Source of the DNA: Odontesthes bonariensis
Taxonomy: Eukaryota > Chordata > Actinopteri > Atheriniformes > Atherinopsidae
NCBI RefSeq assembly: GCF_027942865.1
Contig: NC_134524.1
Location: 8,419,536-8,483,535 of the forward strand
DNA: 64,000 bases
Direction of reading: 5' to 3'
In this document: positions 11,305-60,321 of the stretch, in pieces
How positions within the stretch are numbered: position 1 is the stretch's first letter
How the letters are laid out: every line of letters starts with the position of its first letter
Position numbers and translations under genes: made by a program
The notes under the pieces: generated by a model
What the model was told of the DNA's origin: nothing
The model's database searches: none
The model's input: the letters and a program-made list of their open reading frames with translations, nothing else

Positions 11305-12780
11305 AGAGCAGGACTCGACCCACACACGTGCACCGACGTGTTTGGACTTTGGGGGAAGACCTGTGCTGGATTTACGGAGAAGTCTTCCTCAGAACTCATA
11401 CATCGGTTTAGACGTCGTTTTCGTCGGTTCCTGGAACTTTTGCCCCTTTTTTTTTTTTAAATTATTATTTCTATCTGGACTCCTCGCCACACAAACTGAG
11501 AACCCGACTGTGGTTCCTGTTGCGTAAAGTCGTCGCTGTGGTCGAAGAAAACGAAGTCACGTGAACACGTCAGCTGCCAAGAAAAACGGAAAAGGTGCCG
11601 GCTGAAAGCAGTGGAATGCGTCTGCTCTTATTACTCATTTCTTTCTTTGTGCCATTCTTTAAATCTTTTTTTTTTTCAATGCAGTAAGTCTTGCTGGGAT
11701 GTTCCACAGGAGGATCATCAATGTGCCCCTTTTTTTTTTGCTTTTTCCTCGCAGTGTTCTTCAACTCGGCTACACGGATCTCAGTCGCCGAGGCGTCTTT
11801 TCTCCAAACAACCAAGACTTTTATATTTAATGACACCAAGAGACCCATTTTGTTGAGCTCTTGCATTACTCGTGAGACTGAAGCACTTTTACATAAAACT
11901 TGTGGGTGTAACCGGATAAAAATCCTATGGATCTTCAGTCAGCGTAGGTGCTCTGATTGCTTCTGACTTTAGCTTTAAACTGGAATTGGTTTTGATGGTT
12001 TTCTGCTGGGAATAATGTAATTTGATGCAACTGCAATTATTGAAAGACCTGCTTAAAATGCGGAGAAATTATTTAACATTTAAAAAAATGTTTTCTTGGA
12101 TAAGATTGTAGCGACTGACGGAATCGAGCATTGTACCCGTATCTCTCTCTTTGCCTTTCTGCTCGTGTCACTGAACATATTTAAAAAAAACCTGCACTTT
12201 TTGCTCTTTTGTTTGAAAAACCACTCCACGGCTATCTCCACTCCTGAAATGTTACTGCGGGCTTTTTAAAAGCCTTTCGGACTCTTTATAAACCGAGCCT
12301 GTCTTCAGTGGTCATGTGAGAACTTCATTTATAAATAGAAAAGGTCAAAGGTTGGCGCTGAGCTGCAGCTCGAGTTTCTGTGGTTTACTGAACGCACTTG
12401 AGAAACAGGATATTTTTGGATAATATTTATCTATTTGGGACTATGGCACAAAGTGAAAGCAAAACCATTATGTTGCACGGTTAAGTTTGTAAATGAGGCT
12501 CAAATGTTGCAGCCACGAATGACAAAGCAAGAGGATGTTATTTTGAACTTTTTTTTACTTTTTTTTTCTTTTTGCACAAACGTAAGTTATTTTGTAATTA
12601 CCAGATTAAGGACACAGTGACTGTAACTGCTTCTACTGCTTGTGTGAACCAAAATGTGACAGGCTCTTTGTATTTAAATCTAAGAGGAACAGATTTGTCA
12701 GGGGCATCGATTTTTCTGTTGCCAAACTGAATCAGCTGACATGCTTGAGTGTATTAAAATATAGAAACGGTGGGACTTTG
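11305..12780 (+). other. dnajc3 3' UTR
   Basis: Long non-coding tail after the TAG at 11302-11304, with several T-runs. The only plausible poly(A) hexamer I see in a sensible position is ATTAAA at 12753-12758. The mRNA would then end close to the naa38 tail, which is transcribed the other way. Confidence 0.55.
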
Positions 12781-12967
12781 TGCCAATTCTTCCTTTTCCA
12801 GAACCCTTTATAGGTTTTGAGGTATTTACTTGCAGATATCTGATGTTTGTCACTTTCTTTAAAATAGGAAAACGGAGCGTTCTCCTCCTTGGATGATGTC
12901 CGCCGCACCTCTGGTTCTTTAATGTTCTTATGATTTAAAACTGAGGGAAAAGCCTCAAATAGAGGGG

Positions 12968-12973
12968 TTTATT
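12968..12973 (-). terminator. Poly(A) signal of naa38
   Basis: TTTATT on the + strand, read as AATAAA on the - strand, about 250 bases beyond the naa38 stop codon. It suggests that the convergent dnajc3 and naa38 transcripts end about 200 bases apart. Confidence 0.5.
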
Positions 12974-13225
12974 TTAAAACACTATAACAAATATGTTCAC
13001 TGTAGACATTTAAACACACACACATTGTCCAGACTTGTTGCAAATAGGCTCTTTGTCAGTCATAGAGGGAATGGCTAAATCCAGAGCACTGACACAAAAG
13101 TTCTGTTTCTCCAGAGGCTGGATCACAATAATCCGATCGTCTTGGGACTCGGCTGCAGTCTGACACCCGGCTCGGCTGGAGTCGGTCACGTGAATGCTGG
13201 GCGCTGTCCAAGCAGACGGCTTTCG

Positions 13226-14834
13226 TCAGTGGCTGCCTCCGAAACCCTGTGTGTCTTCCAGACTCTCAGCCTCCACCTCGATTGACACCACGTGGTGACC
13301 GGGGATCATGGCCAGGCCCAGGACCCTGGGTTCACCCTGGGAGAACGTATCTGAGGACGGAAGAAGAAAACAACTCAGTTTAACTGTCCAAATAAAACTT
13401 TTTTTTTTTTTTTTTCATTTATCCTCCTGAGCAGGGAAATTCTGTTGGTATTTCCTTTCAAAGTGTGGTTCTAAAACTCTCAAACTAATCTTCTCCCCTA
13501 AACTCGCATCACGGATTATTCTCCTGGAAGATTAGAAGATGAATCCAAAGAAAATAAACTCAGAACGGCTGCTTTCAGATGTAATCCCTGAAGTCCCTCC
13601 CACCGGAGATGTCAGCAGAGGAGGCGAGGATGTGGGATTGATATGTCACGGTCCTTTCAGCCACTTACAACTCCCCCAACAAGCCTCCTCTCCCCGTACA
13701 ATTTTAAGAACTTCCTTACACATCCTTGAAAACTTTTTTTCTAAGATCAGTTTCTGAGTCATGAGGAGGAACAAAATACACAAATAAAAGGAGGATTGTG
13801 TGCGGCAGATTAATTTTCCTCCAGTTGTAAAATCGTAACGATTTATAGCTGAAAGGATCACGTATATCAGAGAGAAACTTATCTATAAAAATAATAAAAA
13901 TAGCTAATGTTATGTGAATCCTGCAGCATTAAAAATGGCTGAATGTTTCCTTTCAAAATGAGGTTTGATATCAAATTAATTTAAATATAACTTTTAAAAA
14001 TGTCTCTCATGTGTTTTCTCTAATAAAACTTAGAATAAATAGACCCTAAAGATGTCATGCTAGGTACAAACTGGCAGATGTGAACCTCCTCTCCTACCTG
14101 TGGATTTGAGGAATTCCTGAGCTGAGCCGAGGATGACGTTGCAGTCCCGGTCTGTACAGAGGAAGAGCCCCACCAGAGTCCGTCCGTCTGTCATGCGGAT
14201 CCTCATGTTCTTGTTTAGGAGCCCCTCCAGTTTCTGCCTCGCCTGAGAGGATGAAGACACCACAGACTGCTCCTGGGTGAGAACACAAAGCAAAGCGGCC
14301 AAAACGTAGCTTAATTCGGAAATACCTGCAAAATGTTGCTTGTAGCTGCCATCTGCTTTAGTACTTTAATCATTACATGAAAAACATGCTCTTGAACACA
14401 CCCAGTAACCAGAAAGACTTAAAGCTCTGATAATAACGTCCATAGATTAGAAAATAAAAAGAAAAAAAAGTAGGTACTCGTTGCAGATTTAATCACACTT
14501 GGGTTTTCTGTGGAGTTATCGTAAAAACTAAAAACGTATCTAATCATTAAACACCTTAAGGAAACTGCGTTTTTAATGTAAATATAATCTGATAACCATA
14601 GACAGCTTAATGACGGATCAGATGTTCAGGCTAACTTGTTAGCCGCCAGCTAACGTTTAGCTATAACTTAAATAAAACCTTTAACAATATTTTCAATCAG
14701 TTTCTTGAAAAGCGTCTATATTCTTTTTTTATGATATTCAAAGCTGCTATGATAACCATGCTAATACTTAAAAACATTATGTGTAAAATACATACATGAG
14801 TCGAAGGACCATTTTCCTCAATCATTGTTGCCAT
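13226..14834 (-). CDS. naa38: N-alpha-acetyltransferase 38, NatC auxiliary subunit, 3 coding exons
   Basis: Coding exons on the - strand are 14834-14796, 14272-14098 and 13350-13226 (39+175+125 nt, 112 aa; human 125). The start is the ATG at 14834, reading [13 protein letters not shown] before a GT donor; phases are 0 and 1. The protein is an Sm-like (LSm) fold. Sm1 is [13 protein letters not shown] and [12 protein letters not shown] in exon 2; Sm2 is [18 protein letters not shown] in exon 3. Naa38 joins Naa30 and Naa35 to form NatC, which acetylates N-termini of the Met-Leu type co-translationally on ribosomes. The open frame that starts with MAALLCV inside the intron is a shadow and not the true start. 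The gene is convergent with dnajc3, and chd3 lies about 8 kb behind its start; human NAA38 also neighbours CHD3, which supports both calls. Confidence 0.93.
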
Positions 14835-15000
14835 AACCTCCCCCTCTTCTCTACAGTTGCTCACGGAGCAGTTTTACTGAGGGACCAGCTAAACCGGAAA
14901 CTCAACCGGAACTCCGTCATCATTCTTGGAGGGAGTGATGTTAAATCAGAGTTTTACGTGAGTTTCAGTTTTTTTAGGAAAACAACACCATGAATTGTTG
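14835..15000 (-). promoter_or_regulatory. naa38 promoter region
   Basis: The DNA just upstream of the naa38 start holds two CCGGAA cores (near 14892 and 14906) as found in ETS-type housekeeping promoters. There is no TATA box. The assignment is by position and motif only. Confidence 0.4.
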
Positions 15001-15352
15001 AAATTATTTTCTGAGTAAAACAATTAAAACAAGCAAATAAACGTGATAAACTTTTAGCTTTGACTTTTAGATTATAGTTCCATATTTATGAATAAAATTT
15101 AACTACACTTTTGCTATGGAGTATTTACAGGTGGCCGTCACAGGTCGCAGGATGTGTCAGTTTAGCTTCTTTTTTATTTAAAGTGGTAAAGCCAGATGTT
15201 TTATTTAATGATGTTGCAGCTGCTGTTTGCAATTAGAAGGGTTTAGGAGCTAAAAGCAATAGCACTATTACACTGTTTAAACACACCATAACAAGTAAAA
15301 GTCCTGCAACGCGAGTGTTTTTAGTGCTAAGTGTGAAGACAAAAAGTATAAA

Positions 15353-16496
15353 CAGGGCTCTTAAGTTTTCAAGTTTGCTTGGAGTGAGATTCAGGCGGGG
15401 CAGGGGCCGGGCCGTGTGCGCAGGGGGGGGGGGAGGGGGGGGGGTTCTTCCTTTTTTTTTTTTTGGGGGGGGGGGGGGGGGCTGGTCCCTTGCAGTATTC
15501 CATCGCCATAAACTAGCTAAAGAACAATTGTTTTATTTATACCAAAATCACAAATCTTCACTTTTACACTAAATTCTGCTATATTTTAAAATAAATTGTT
15601 TTAGGTATGCAAAGTCTTAACAAACAATTTTTTTTTTATGAGTGTTGTTGTAAGTGTTTGTGGCAGATTTTGATGCTTGATGATTGATATTGGGGGCTCC
15701 CATTTAAAGCACTGTGGCTCAATGTCAGCCATTTTCACAGTCATGATGGATGACAGAGTTCCATTCAGAGCCAACATGTTCCTGGTCTTGATTTTATTGA
15801 GCCCCACCATGGAAAAAACCCTCTCTGCATCAGCATTTCAGTGTGGCAGAACCAGTTTGGCAATTGTAGATAACCTTATTGGGAATCTGCTCATACCAGT
15901 CACCTTTGAAAAGAATTAACCACGGAAGCCTAATTACACTCCTACATATTTTTCATTTTTCATTAAGTTGCTCATGTCAAAGGGTGTGTGCTGAATATTT
16001 AGGCCTACTACTCCAACGAACACTTTAATCGGCAGGTATTGGTCTTTTACAAAGAGTAGCAAAACTATAGTAACTAACAAAAGATTCAAATAAATGAAGA
16101 TATGACCTGCTGATGATCCTGACGGTTCTCTTCCACCTCCAGCTCGTCTACAACTTCTGCACGCATTCAGAGCATAATAGGTTATGTCCGCTGTGCATTC
16201 ATGGGACGCGTGCTTGCAGCTGAAAGCTATTTCACACCCGGCAACAAGAAATTCTGTTTTCTGATTGGCTTAGAAATTCTATTTTGTGATTTTCCGATGG
16301 GTTGCTAAATCAAGACAGCTTCTGAGCTGTACGAGCGCACCTGCCATTGACTCGTTTATAGTATAGGCCATTATAATTTCTGTGCGACGAAGTTGATAAT
16401 TTCTCAGCGTGAGAAATGGCATGTGTGGCGTGTGAGCGTGTGAACTTGTTGAAATGCGTGTGTCTCACGCTCATTGCGTGAGACTTGAGAACCCTG
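15353..16496 (-). mobile_element. hAT transposon relic with C-terminal dimerisation domain
   Basis: On the - strand about 15920-15620 encodes the conserved end of a hAT transposase. It contains RFPIRLSTIAKLVLPH, then NADAERVFSMVGLNKIKTRN, then MADIEPQCFKWEPP, the hATC dimerisation block. Imperfect terminal repeats can be drawn (CAGGGCTCTTAAG at 15353 and CTTGAGAACCCTG ending at 16496), but no 8-bp target duplication is evident. The N-terminal zinc finger and catalytic core are missing. Long G-runs at 15423-15481 lie near its left end. Confidence 0.65.
15423..15481 (+). repeat. Poly-G tracts with G-quadruplex potential
   Basis: Runs of 11 and 10 G separated by one A, a T-rich break, then a run of about 17 G. 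These satisfy any G-quadruplex rule on the + strand. Run lengths may be uncertain because such tracts are often mis-sequenced. Confidence 0.8.
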
Positions 16497-16829
16497 AATT
16501 TGTTTGGAGATAAAAACTTACATTATTCTTATGAAATGTTATATTATTGCACGTGAATCCATGTAAAATGAGCATTTTACTGCTATGATTAAAGAAGGTG
16601 GAGCCCACTTATTTCATATCAGCTTGCAGCTGGTAATATGCCAATTGGATGGTATGCGGTTCAATTCATAGTTTCCTCTGATCACATGCCAAAGTGTCCT
16701 CCGTGAAGATGCTTCCGTCTTTGTGTGAATGTGTGTAGACTAAGATGTACGACTGTGTGTGTGTGTAAATGACTGAATGTGGCATGAAAATTAACTTTTC
16801 ATGCAATTATTGAAATGGTTTAATCCCGT

Positions 16830-16950
16830 AGTTCTGATAATAATAATTCTGATAATAAGCCTGCATTTATATGGCACTTTTATAGTCTTGGTGATCACTC
16901 AGAGCTTCCTACACCAGAAGCCAAATTCCCATAGTGGAGAGGGGGAAATG
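16830..16950 (+). repeat. Dispersed fish repeat fragment
   Basis: A stretch containing TTTATATGGCACTTTTATAG and a following CACTCAGAGC segment resembles the widespread teleost repeat phrase for a sub-genomic element end. It is too short and diverged to classify. Confidence 0.4.
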
Positions 16951-16959
16951 GGCACCAAA

Positions 16960-17780
16960 TAAATGTAATGAAGTGAAATGTACAATATTTTCCACTGACT
17001 CCATTTTGATTGTGTAAGTGAAGAAGGGGGTGTCGAGTCATTGATAAACTCTGATTGTTTATTTATAAGAACACACTAAATACCCACTAAAACTGCAGGT
17101 CTCCTCTTTGTCCTTCTTCCATATTGGCGCAGGAACAAAAATCCAAAAAAGTGACACAGAATTTGGGTCTCGTTCCTTGGAAAGAGAAGAAAAGATAAGA
17201 CATGACCATAAGAGGTGAGCTCTGTTTTGATAAATCTCTCAAAAATATTGGTAAAGATTTCTTTACAACATGCCATTTTAATGCAACCAAAAAAAAAGGG
17301 GAAAGTCAACACCAAACATTACACTTTTGCCCGCACTTTAACTCCACTAAATGCTTTCGATAGTTGATCTTGATGGTGAGTGTTTAATTGACTGAGTGTA
17401 ACGTGATCATAGAGAGAAATAGCAGGGAACAAGACCTCTGGTGTGTTAAACTCTGAAACTTCATGTCAAAAGTCAGTGAATAATCTCTTTTTTATTATTG
17501 ACAATACTCGGTCTGGTCAATGGTCTTGATGGGAGATTTTTGTCAGCTATGGACCCCATAGCTTCAGATTAAAGAGGAGAGTTTTCTGAGAAAATCAAAT
17601 TGATTTGAATGACTTTGATTAATTGCTTTTCACCGCAGCATCATGGTTATTCTTTAATTAATTGAGGTCACTGCTGTGGCCTTTTTTTTAATGACTCTCT
17701 ATGCCACAGAGGGGTGGAGTTCATGACTCGTTACTAAAAAGAGGTGAAGCTAACTAAAGCATCAGCCACAACCTGGCAGA
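16960..17780. other. Intergenic DNA without a recognised feature
   Basis: AT-rich spacer between naa38 and chd3. No coding exon with support, no tRNA and no clear transposon ends were found. Confidence 0.4.
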
Positions 17781-18240
17781 CATGGGAGGAATACTGGATA
17801 AATCATTGTGAATCTCAGTGGAAAATCACAAATTCAACCTCTCGGAGAGCATTTGGCTGGAAGTCTCTGTAGATCCAGAAAATCTCACATTTCAGGCTCC
17901 TCTGGTGGCTGGAGAAATCGTGGCTCTCAGGCAGTCAATCATCTTCGCCTCTTATGGGCCCGTCCAAAAGCCCAAACTTTTTGGAGAGTCATTAATACAC
18001 AACTGTTATTTATATTCGGGATAAAAGATTGTGTTTCATTGGGAAGAACGGCTTTTTGGGTTCCCACACTCAACATCTGCAAACCATAAAACAAAATGCG
18101 TGTTTGGAATATTGGGCATCGCAGCTATAAGCAATTACAAAGAAATGGATCAAACCAGATGCTCCAGCTATGGCGGATTGGTACGATTCATGACACTTTA
18201 GGAAGAATCACCTTTATCTATGAAGCTTCAACAAGCAAAC
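17780..18240 (+). mobile_element. Degraded L1/Tx1-like LINE ORF2 C-terminal fragment
   Basis: Interrupted frames give a Trp/Lys-rich text with a block reading KPDAPAMADWYDS-like (family: K.W..PDPPTI..W), as in the C-terminus of L1-clade ORF2 proteins. There are several stops. The identification is by general resemblance and tentative. Confidence 0.4.
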
Positions 18241-19150
18241 TGAGTTACTGAGTTTTGTTTTCCTCCTTTTCCTTTGTTTATATCTTCTCCTGAACAGCTT
18301 CTGTGGTCTGTTCCTGCTCCGTTGTTGTGTTGAAAACATTAACATGAAAGGTGAAAAAGGGAATCACCTTGTAGAATAAGGATGCACCGTTAGTGACCAG
18401 GAGAACAGCACATTCCCACAGCACCAGGATACACTAACTGTTTCTAATGCAGCCTGGTATTTCTGATGCATTCAGCTCCCATTCGAGAGTTTTTTGAGTT
18501 GATTTATGAATCAGTTTATGATCTGTTGGCATGTTTATTGTTACCTTGCTCAGTAATATTGAGTATTAGATCTTATTTAGAGAGTAGGGGGGTTTTGGTT
18601 AAGCTGACCTGTTGCTCTGTGCAGAAAAAGCTGTTTCCTTGATTTAATTTCTTGTGCATTTTGACTTGAAATCCAGTCATTTGATTGGATGATTAAATTG
18701 CTTATCGTCAGTGTACATGTTCTTGTAGGATGATGTTCTAAGGTCAGATGAGCTCCTTTTTCATTGTTTTTCGTGTTCAGTATCTTTTGAGTATTTTTCT
18801 TCACAAATCAGGAGAAAACTTATTGAATTAGTGTTAATTTATTACATTATTAAAAGATACATTTCACGCTTAGTAAAGGGGGAAAAAAATACAAAAAGTT
18901 TAGATTTTGTCTCTATATTTTTTGTTTTATCCACAATGGATGGAACTCAAAGGCACAACAAGGCTAATTGTATCTCACAATTTAACAACGAGAACATGGA
19001 AGTATTGCAACTAAATTTACAATTACAATTAAAAGTTATTAATCAAATTCAATCCAGTCCAATCAAATCATTTAAACAAATGCAGAAGCAAACAGGAAAG
19101 TCTCAAGGTTTGTTTTCGAAGAAGCAGGAGTTGACGCAGACCCGCAAGTA
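18240..19150. other. Intergenic DNA without a recognised feature
   Basis: No supportable gene. Short open frames such as one near 18831-19157 are rich in Asn, Gln and Lys and show no similarity that I recognise. Confidence 0.4.
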
Positions 19151-19790
19151 TCTGTGAGCTTCTTCCTGTTTAGTTCTAACTGTGTGAACAGAAATCCAAC
19201 CTGTTCCTAAAGGCCTGAGATGTCCTAAAGGTTTCAACATGTGTGAAGATCTGAGATTAAACCATTTAAGGCCTCATAAACTAACAAACGGTATTCAGGA
19301 AGTCGGTGTAGAGACCTCAGATGGGGTGATATGACTCGAGCAGCAGACGAGTAAACACACTATTATAGTAATCAAGTCTACTGGAGATAAATGCATTGGA
19401 CCAGCTGACACATTAGAGCTTTAATCCTTAAATTATTCTTCAGGTCGTTGTCGGCTGACTTCATAACTGAGTTGATACGACTGGTAAAGTTCAGGTCTGA
19501 GTCCATAATAACAAGCAGATTTCTGTCAGTTTTGTGGTTTTTAACATTAGAAACTGAACTCGAGCACAGATTTTTAATCGTTCTTCTTTGGCTCCACGGG
19601 CCGTGACTTCTGTTTTCTTAGCTTAGATGTAGATTTGTGTGTCATCCACGTAACCGTGGCAACATACTTTGTTGCTTTATATAACCCGAGTCAGCGGGAG
19701 CCTGTAAATGTTGAATAAAAAGAGGCTCCAGTATTGAACCCTGAAGAACTCAACAGACATTTTTTTTGGTCCAATCAGATGTGTGATCAT
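19150..19790 (-). mobile_element. Degenerate L2-like LINE fragment, antisense
   Basis: On the - strand this matches the same RT C-terminal region as the fresher LINE copies in this window. Around 19385-19355 it reads ISSRLDYYNSV (family ISSRLDYCN). Upstream, at about 19620-19430, it reads a KTEV...LTLL-like section. Frameshifts and stops are common, so it is old. Confidence 0.6.
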
Positions 19791-19799
19791 CTATAAACA

Positions 19800-22500
19800 C
19801 AAAACAGTCTTCTTACAAGCTAATACCAGCCTGAAATAAGACTAAACACTTCCACTTTAAACACTTTGCTGGGAAGCGCTTGGTTTGGTTCACTGGAAGG
19901 AAACTCAGCTTCTTCTCCAAACTGAATCCCACTCTGATTTCCTCCCTTCAGGACTGTTATTTAAGCGTCATCTGCCTCCCCGGGTCGCCTGGGTTCAGCC
20001 CGCCCGGCTCTGAGAGCAGCACAGGAGCCGGAGTCTTCCTCTGTGTGTCGCTCTGCATAAAATCTGGGTTATCTGGAGCACGGCACCCGGGGGGGAAGCA
20101 CTTTTCTCTCTCATTCTTGACGTGTCTTCCTGCCAAACGGACGCACGAGGCGTCGGAGGGGTTATGCCGGGTCGCTGTGAGAAGCGCAGTGTGTCAACGC
20201 CTCCAGCCCTCAGAGTCCTGGCTGCTTTCACCCTCTTTGTTTTGCATTCTGAGACACATGCAGAGTCATTACTACAAAGATTGTGGATGAGGGGTATCTG
20301 TGCTGCACACTAAATCGCCAGCCTCTCAGTCTGGCACCAGCAGACGCCTCAGTGGCCAGAGGCTCTGTGGCGGAGGAGGGGGGGGCGGCTCCAGTCACAC
20401 ACTCACACAGCTCCTCTCCTTGTGTGTCTTGCTGTGCACCGTCTCTGTTGGCAGATGTGGGCGTTGGATCAGGCACCAACAGATTCCTCTCTTCTCATTT
20501 TTAGGAGCCGAGCTGAGGCACCTGTTGCAGCAGAGAGATGAGCGTGCACAGCAGAGCAGGCGGATCTGAGGAGCAGCTGTGGAGCTGACGGAGCGACACT
20601 TATTGTACAGACAGAACGCTGAAAGGGTAAAAAAAAACCCACAGAAGTTACATAAATATCATGAATTCAATTCGATATTCACAGTTTAGTAGAAAGTTCA
20701 GGCTTTATTTTCAGTGACCAGTAAGTCATGACAGTGTGACGCATAAACAAAGCTGTGAAACATACACATTTTGAACCTTAATGTAGGATAAATACATCTG
20801 TGTGCACATGTGGAGGTGTGGTGCCGTTCGTACCCGTCTCTTTCTTGTGTTTTGAGCTCCTCAGGGTTTGTGGCAGCCGGTCTGGCCTCGGCTGCATTTT
20901 AGTGCAAAACGCTGCTCTTTGGCTGGTGTCTGTTGACAGAAAACATGGATAAAACAGGACAATTCAGCTGCATTGTGCCTTCTCTGCTGCGGTGCCTCAG
21001 TGTGAGTTATTTGTGAACAACCTCTTGGTACTTTTATGAGCTAAACTCTTCAACTTCCTGTTGTTTTAATGTCACCTCATGACATGCATCGATGGGAACT
21101 GATATGAATCCACTATTTCAGAGCTGCCAGTGTAGCCCGAGGATATGAGGGCCGAGACTTCCTGTTTTTTTTATTTTCTCGCCAGTGGTTTTCAGATTCT
21201 GTTTAAATGTGATGGGTCATAATGACATGGAGGACAATCTGACTGCCATGGAAACCAGAAGCAGCGCCAAAGCACTCGTCCACTTTGCACATATCTCTTC
21301 ACAGAGATGACACGTGTCACCCATTGCGGGTTATTTAATGCCATAAACAGGTCACCTGATGTGTGTTTTAAGTGTCATTCCATGTATATGCAAGGCTGTG
21401 ACGTAGCTGTGGCGTTTTAACTGACCTGCTGCATTAGGTAATACAGTCAGTCATTAAAAGAAATTAAATATTCGGCTTTTCTAAACCACTTTCTTGTCTT
21501 TATTTGTTTATTTGACTATTCATAGCAGGGTTTGTTAAATGCAGTCGAACCAAAAATGTGAGTAATGTTTACATTCTTCAAACGGGACTCGACGGAAGCT
21601 GTTTTTTCCCCTCCGCATTTCACCTTATTTCCAGTGCAAAAAGCAACGTGAACAAAAAAAACAAAAAAAAACATCCCCTTTGTCAAAACTAAAGTGCCCC
21701 GGAGCAGCAGCCGGTGAGTGCAGGCTGTCGAGGGATTCCCATGGCCTTACTGCCATCCAGCTGACACATCCTGCTGCCAGGGAGAGTTTAAAATTTGCAG
21801 CAAAGTGCTCAGAAAAAAAAAAATCTCTGCTTTTGTTTCACAGTTGTGCACCCGAGCTCCGGCCCGCGCGCGTTGAGCCGTCTCGCGTGGCGGTTCGTGG
21901 AGGGGGGAGACGTAGTTTGCATATTCTGAATTGTTTTCATCCCCACCACAAGTAGTTAATTTTTAAGCAATACAATCTGATGTAAGTCTGGGCATGGCTG
22001 CGGCAGATTTTCCCAACCCCCCTCTCTGAATCCCTCCCCAGCACACGCACAACGCCTCTGCTCCAAAATTATTTTCTATGCAGCGGTGGGGGCTCCGGAG
22101 ACTATAAGGTGGCCATGTTTGACAGATTTGTGTCGGTCTCTGCAACGCAGACAGCCAGAGTTGTTGCGTGCGATCTTGCAAGTGACAGTGACACCAGGCA
22201 GGTCTGTTGGATTCGTGACTGATCCGGACTTGGGGGCAGGGAGCGGAGAGGAGGGCGGGAGGGGGGGTTTGAAAGGGGGGGCTGACAGAAAAGAAACAAA
22301 CAAGTAACAATGTAACTTACATGCAGTCACACACCCCTTTTTCTTGTAACAATGTGTACGTTTTTAAGGAGGGAGGGGGCGCGCAGAGGGAGCCAGAGAG
22401 ACGGAGTGAGATAGAGAAAGGAGGAGGGGGGTGCGTTCTGAAATAATATAGTCAGCCATTTTTTATGTAAGGGGATTTTTTTTCTTATTGGGGGGGTTGT
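19800..22500. other. Intergenic and upstream region of chd3
   Basis: The 2.7 kb before chd3 become steadily richer in G+C and CpG toward 22000-22600. No coding exon was found. A cyb5d1 gene, present between NAA38 and CHD3 in human, is not visible here or anywhere else between naa38 and chd3. Confidence 0.5.
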
Positions 22501-22518
22501 TAAAAAATAAATATAAGA

Positions 22519-22532
22519 GGGCGGCCATCTTT
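22519..22532 (+). promoter_or_regulatory. YY1-like motif in the chd3 promoter
   Basis: GGGCGGCCATCTTT matches the YY1 core (CCATCTT with GC-rich flank) that often marks TATA-less start sites. It lies about 150 bases before the chd3 start codon in a GC-rich zone. Support is by motif only. Confidence 0.4.
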
Positions 22533-22655
22533 GTTGCTCTGCCTAGTGTAAAATATTCCAAAACGCCCCCCACTTTTTTCTGTGCCGATTTGAATATTAA
22601 ATAAATATCACATATTCGGGCAAGAATACGCTTTTTGAATACAAGGACGGATCCA

Positions 22656-22669
22656 ATGACAGGGATATA

Positions 22670-22670
<1 letters not shown>
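22656..22670 (+). other. Four-codon uORF overlapping the chd3 start codon
   Basis: ATG ACA GGG ATA TAA runs from 22656 to 22670. The last A of its stop is the first A of the chd3 ATG, giving TAATG. The uORF start has C at -3 (weak context) and the main start has A at -3 (better). Confidence 0.75.

Positions 22671-60321
<37,651 letters not shown>

Noticed and set aside
14060-14302. 80-codon naa38 frame starting MAALLCV
   Set aside because: It begins inside the intron and reads through a donor. The spliced start at 14834 and the exon 3 join give the complete LSm fold.
14900-22600. cyb5d1 or another gene between naa38 and chd3
   Set aside because: No cytochrome b5 haem motif (HPGG) or other conserved exon was found on either strand by eye; a translated search would be needed to be certain.
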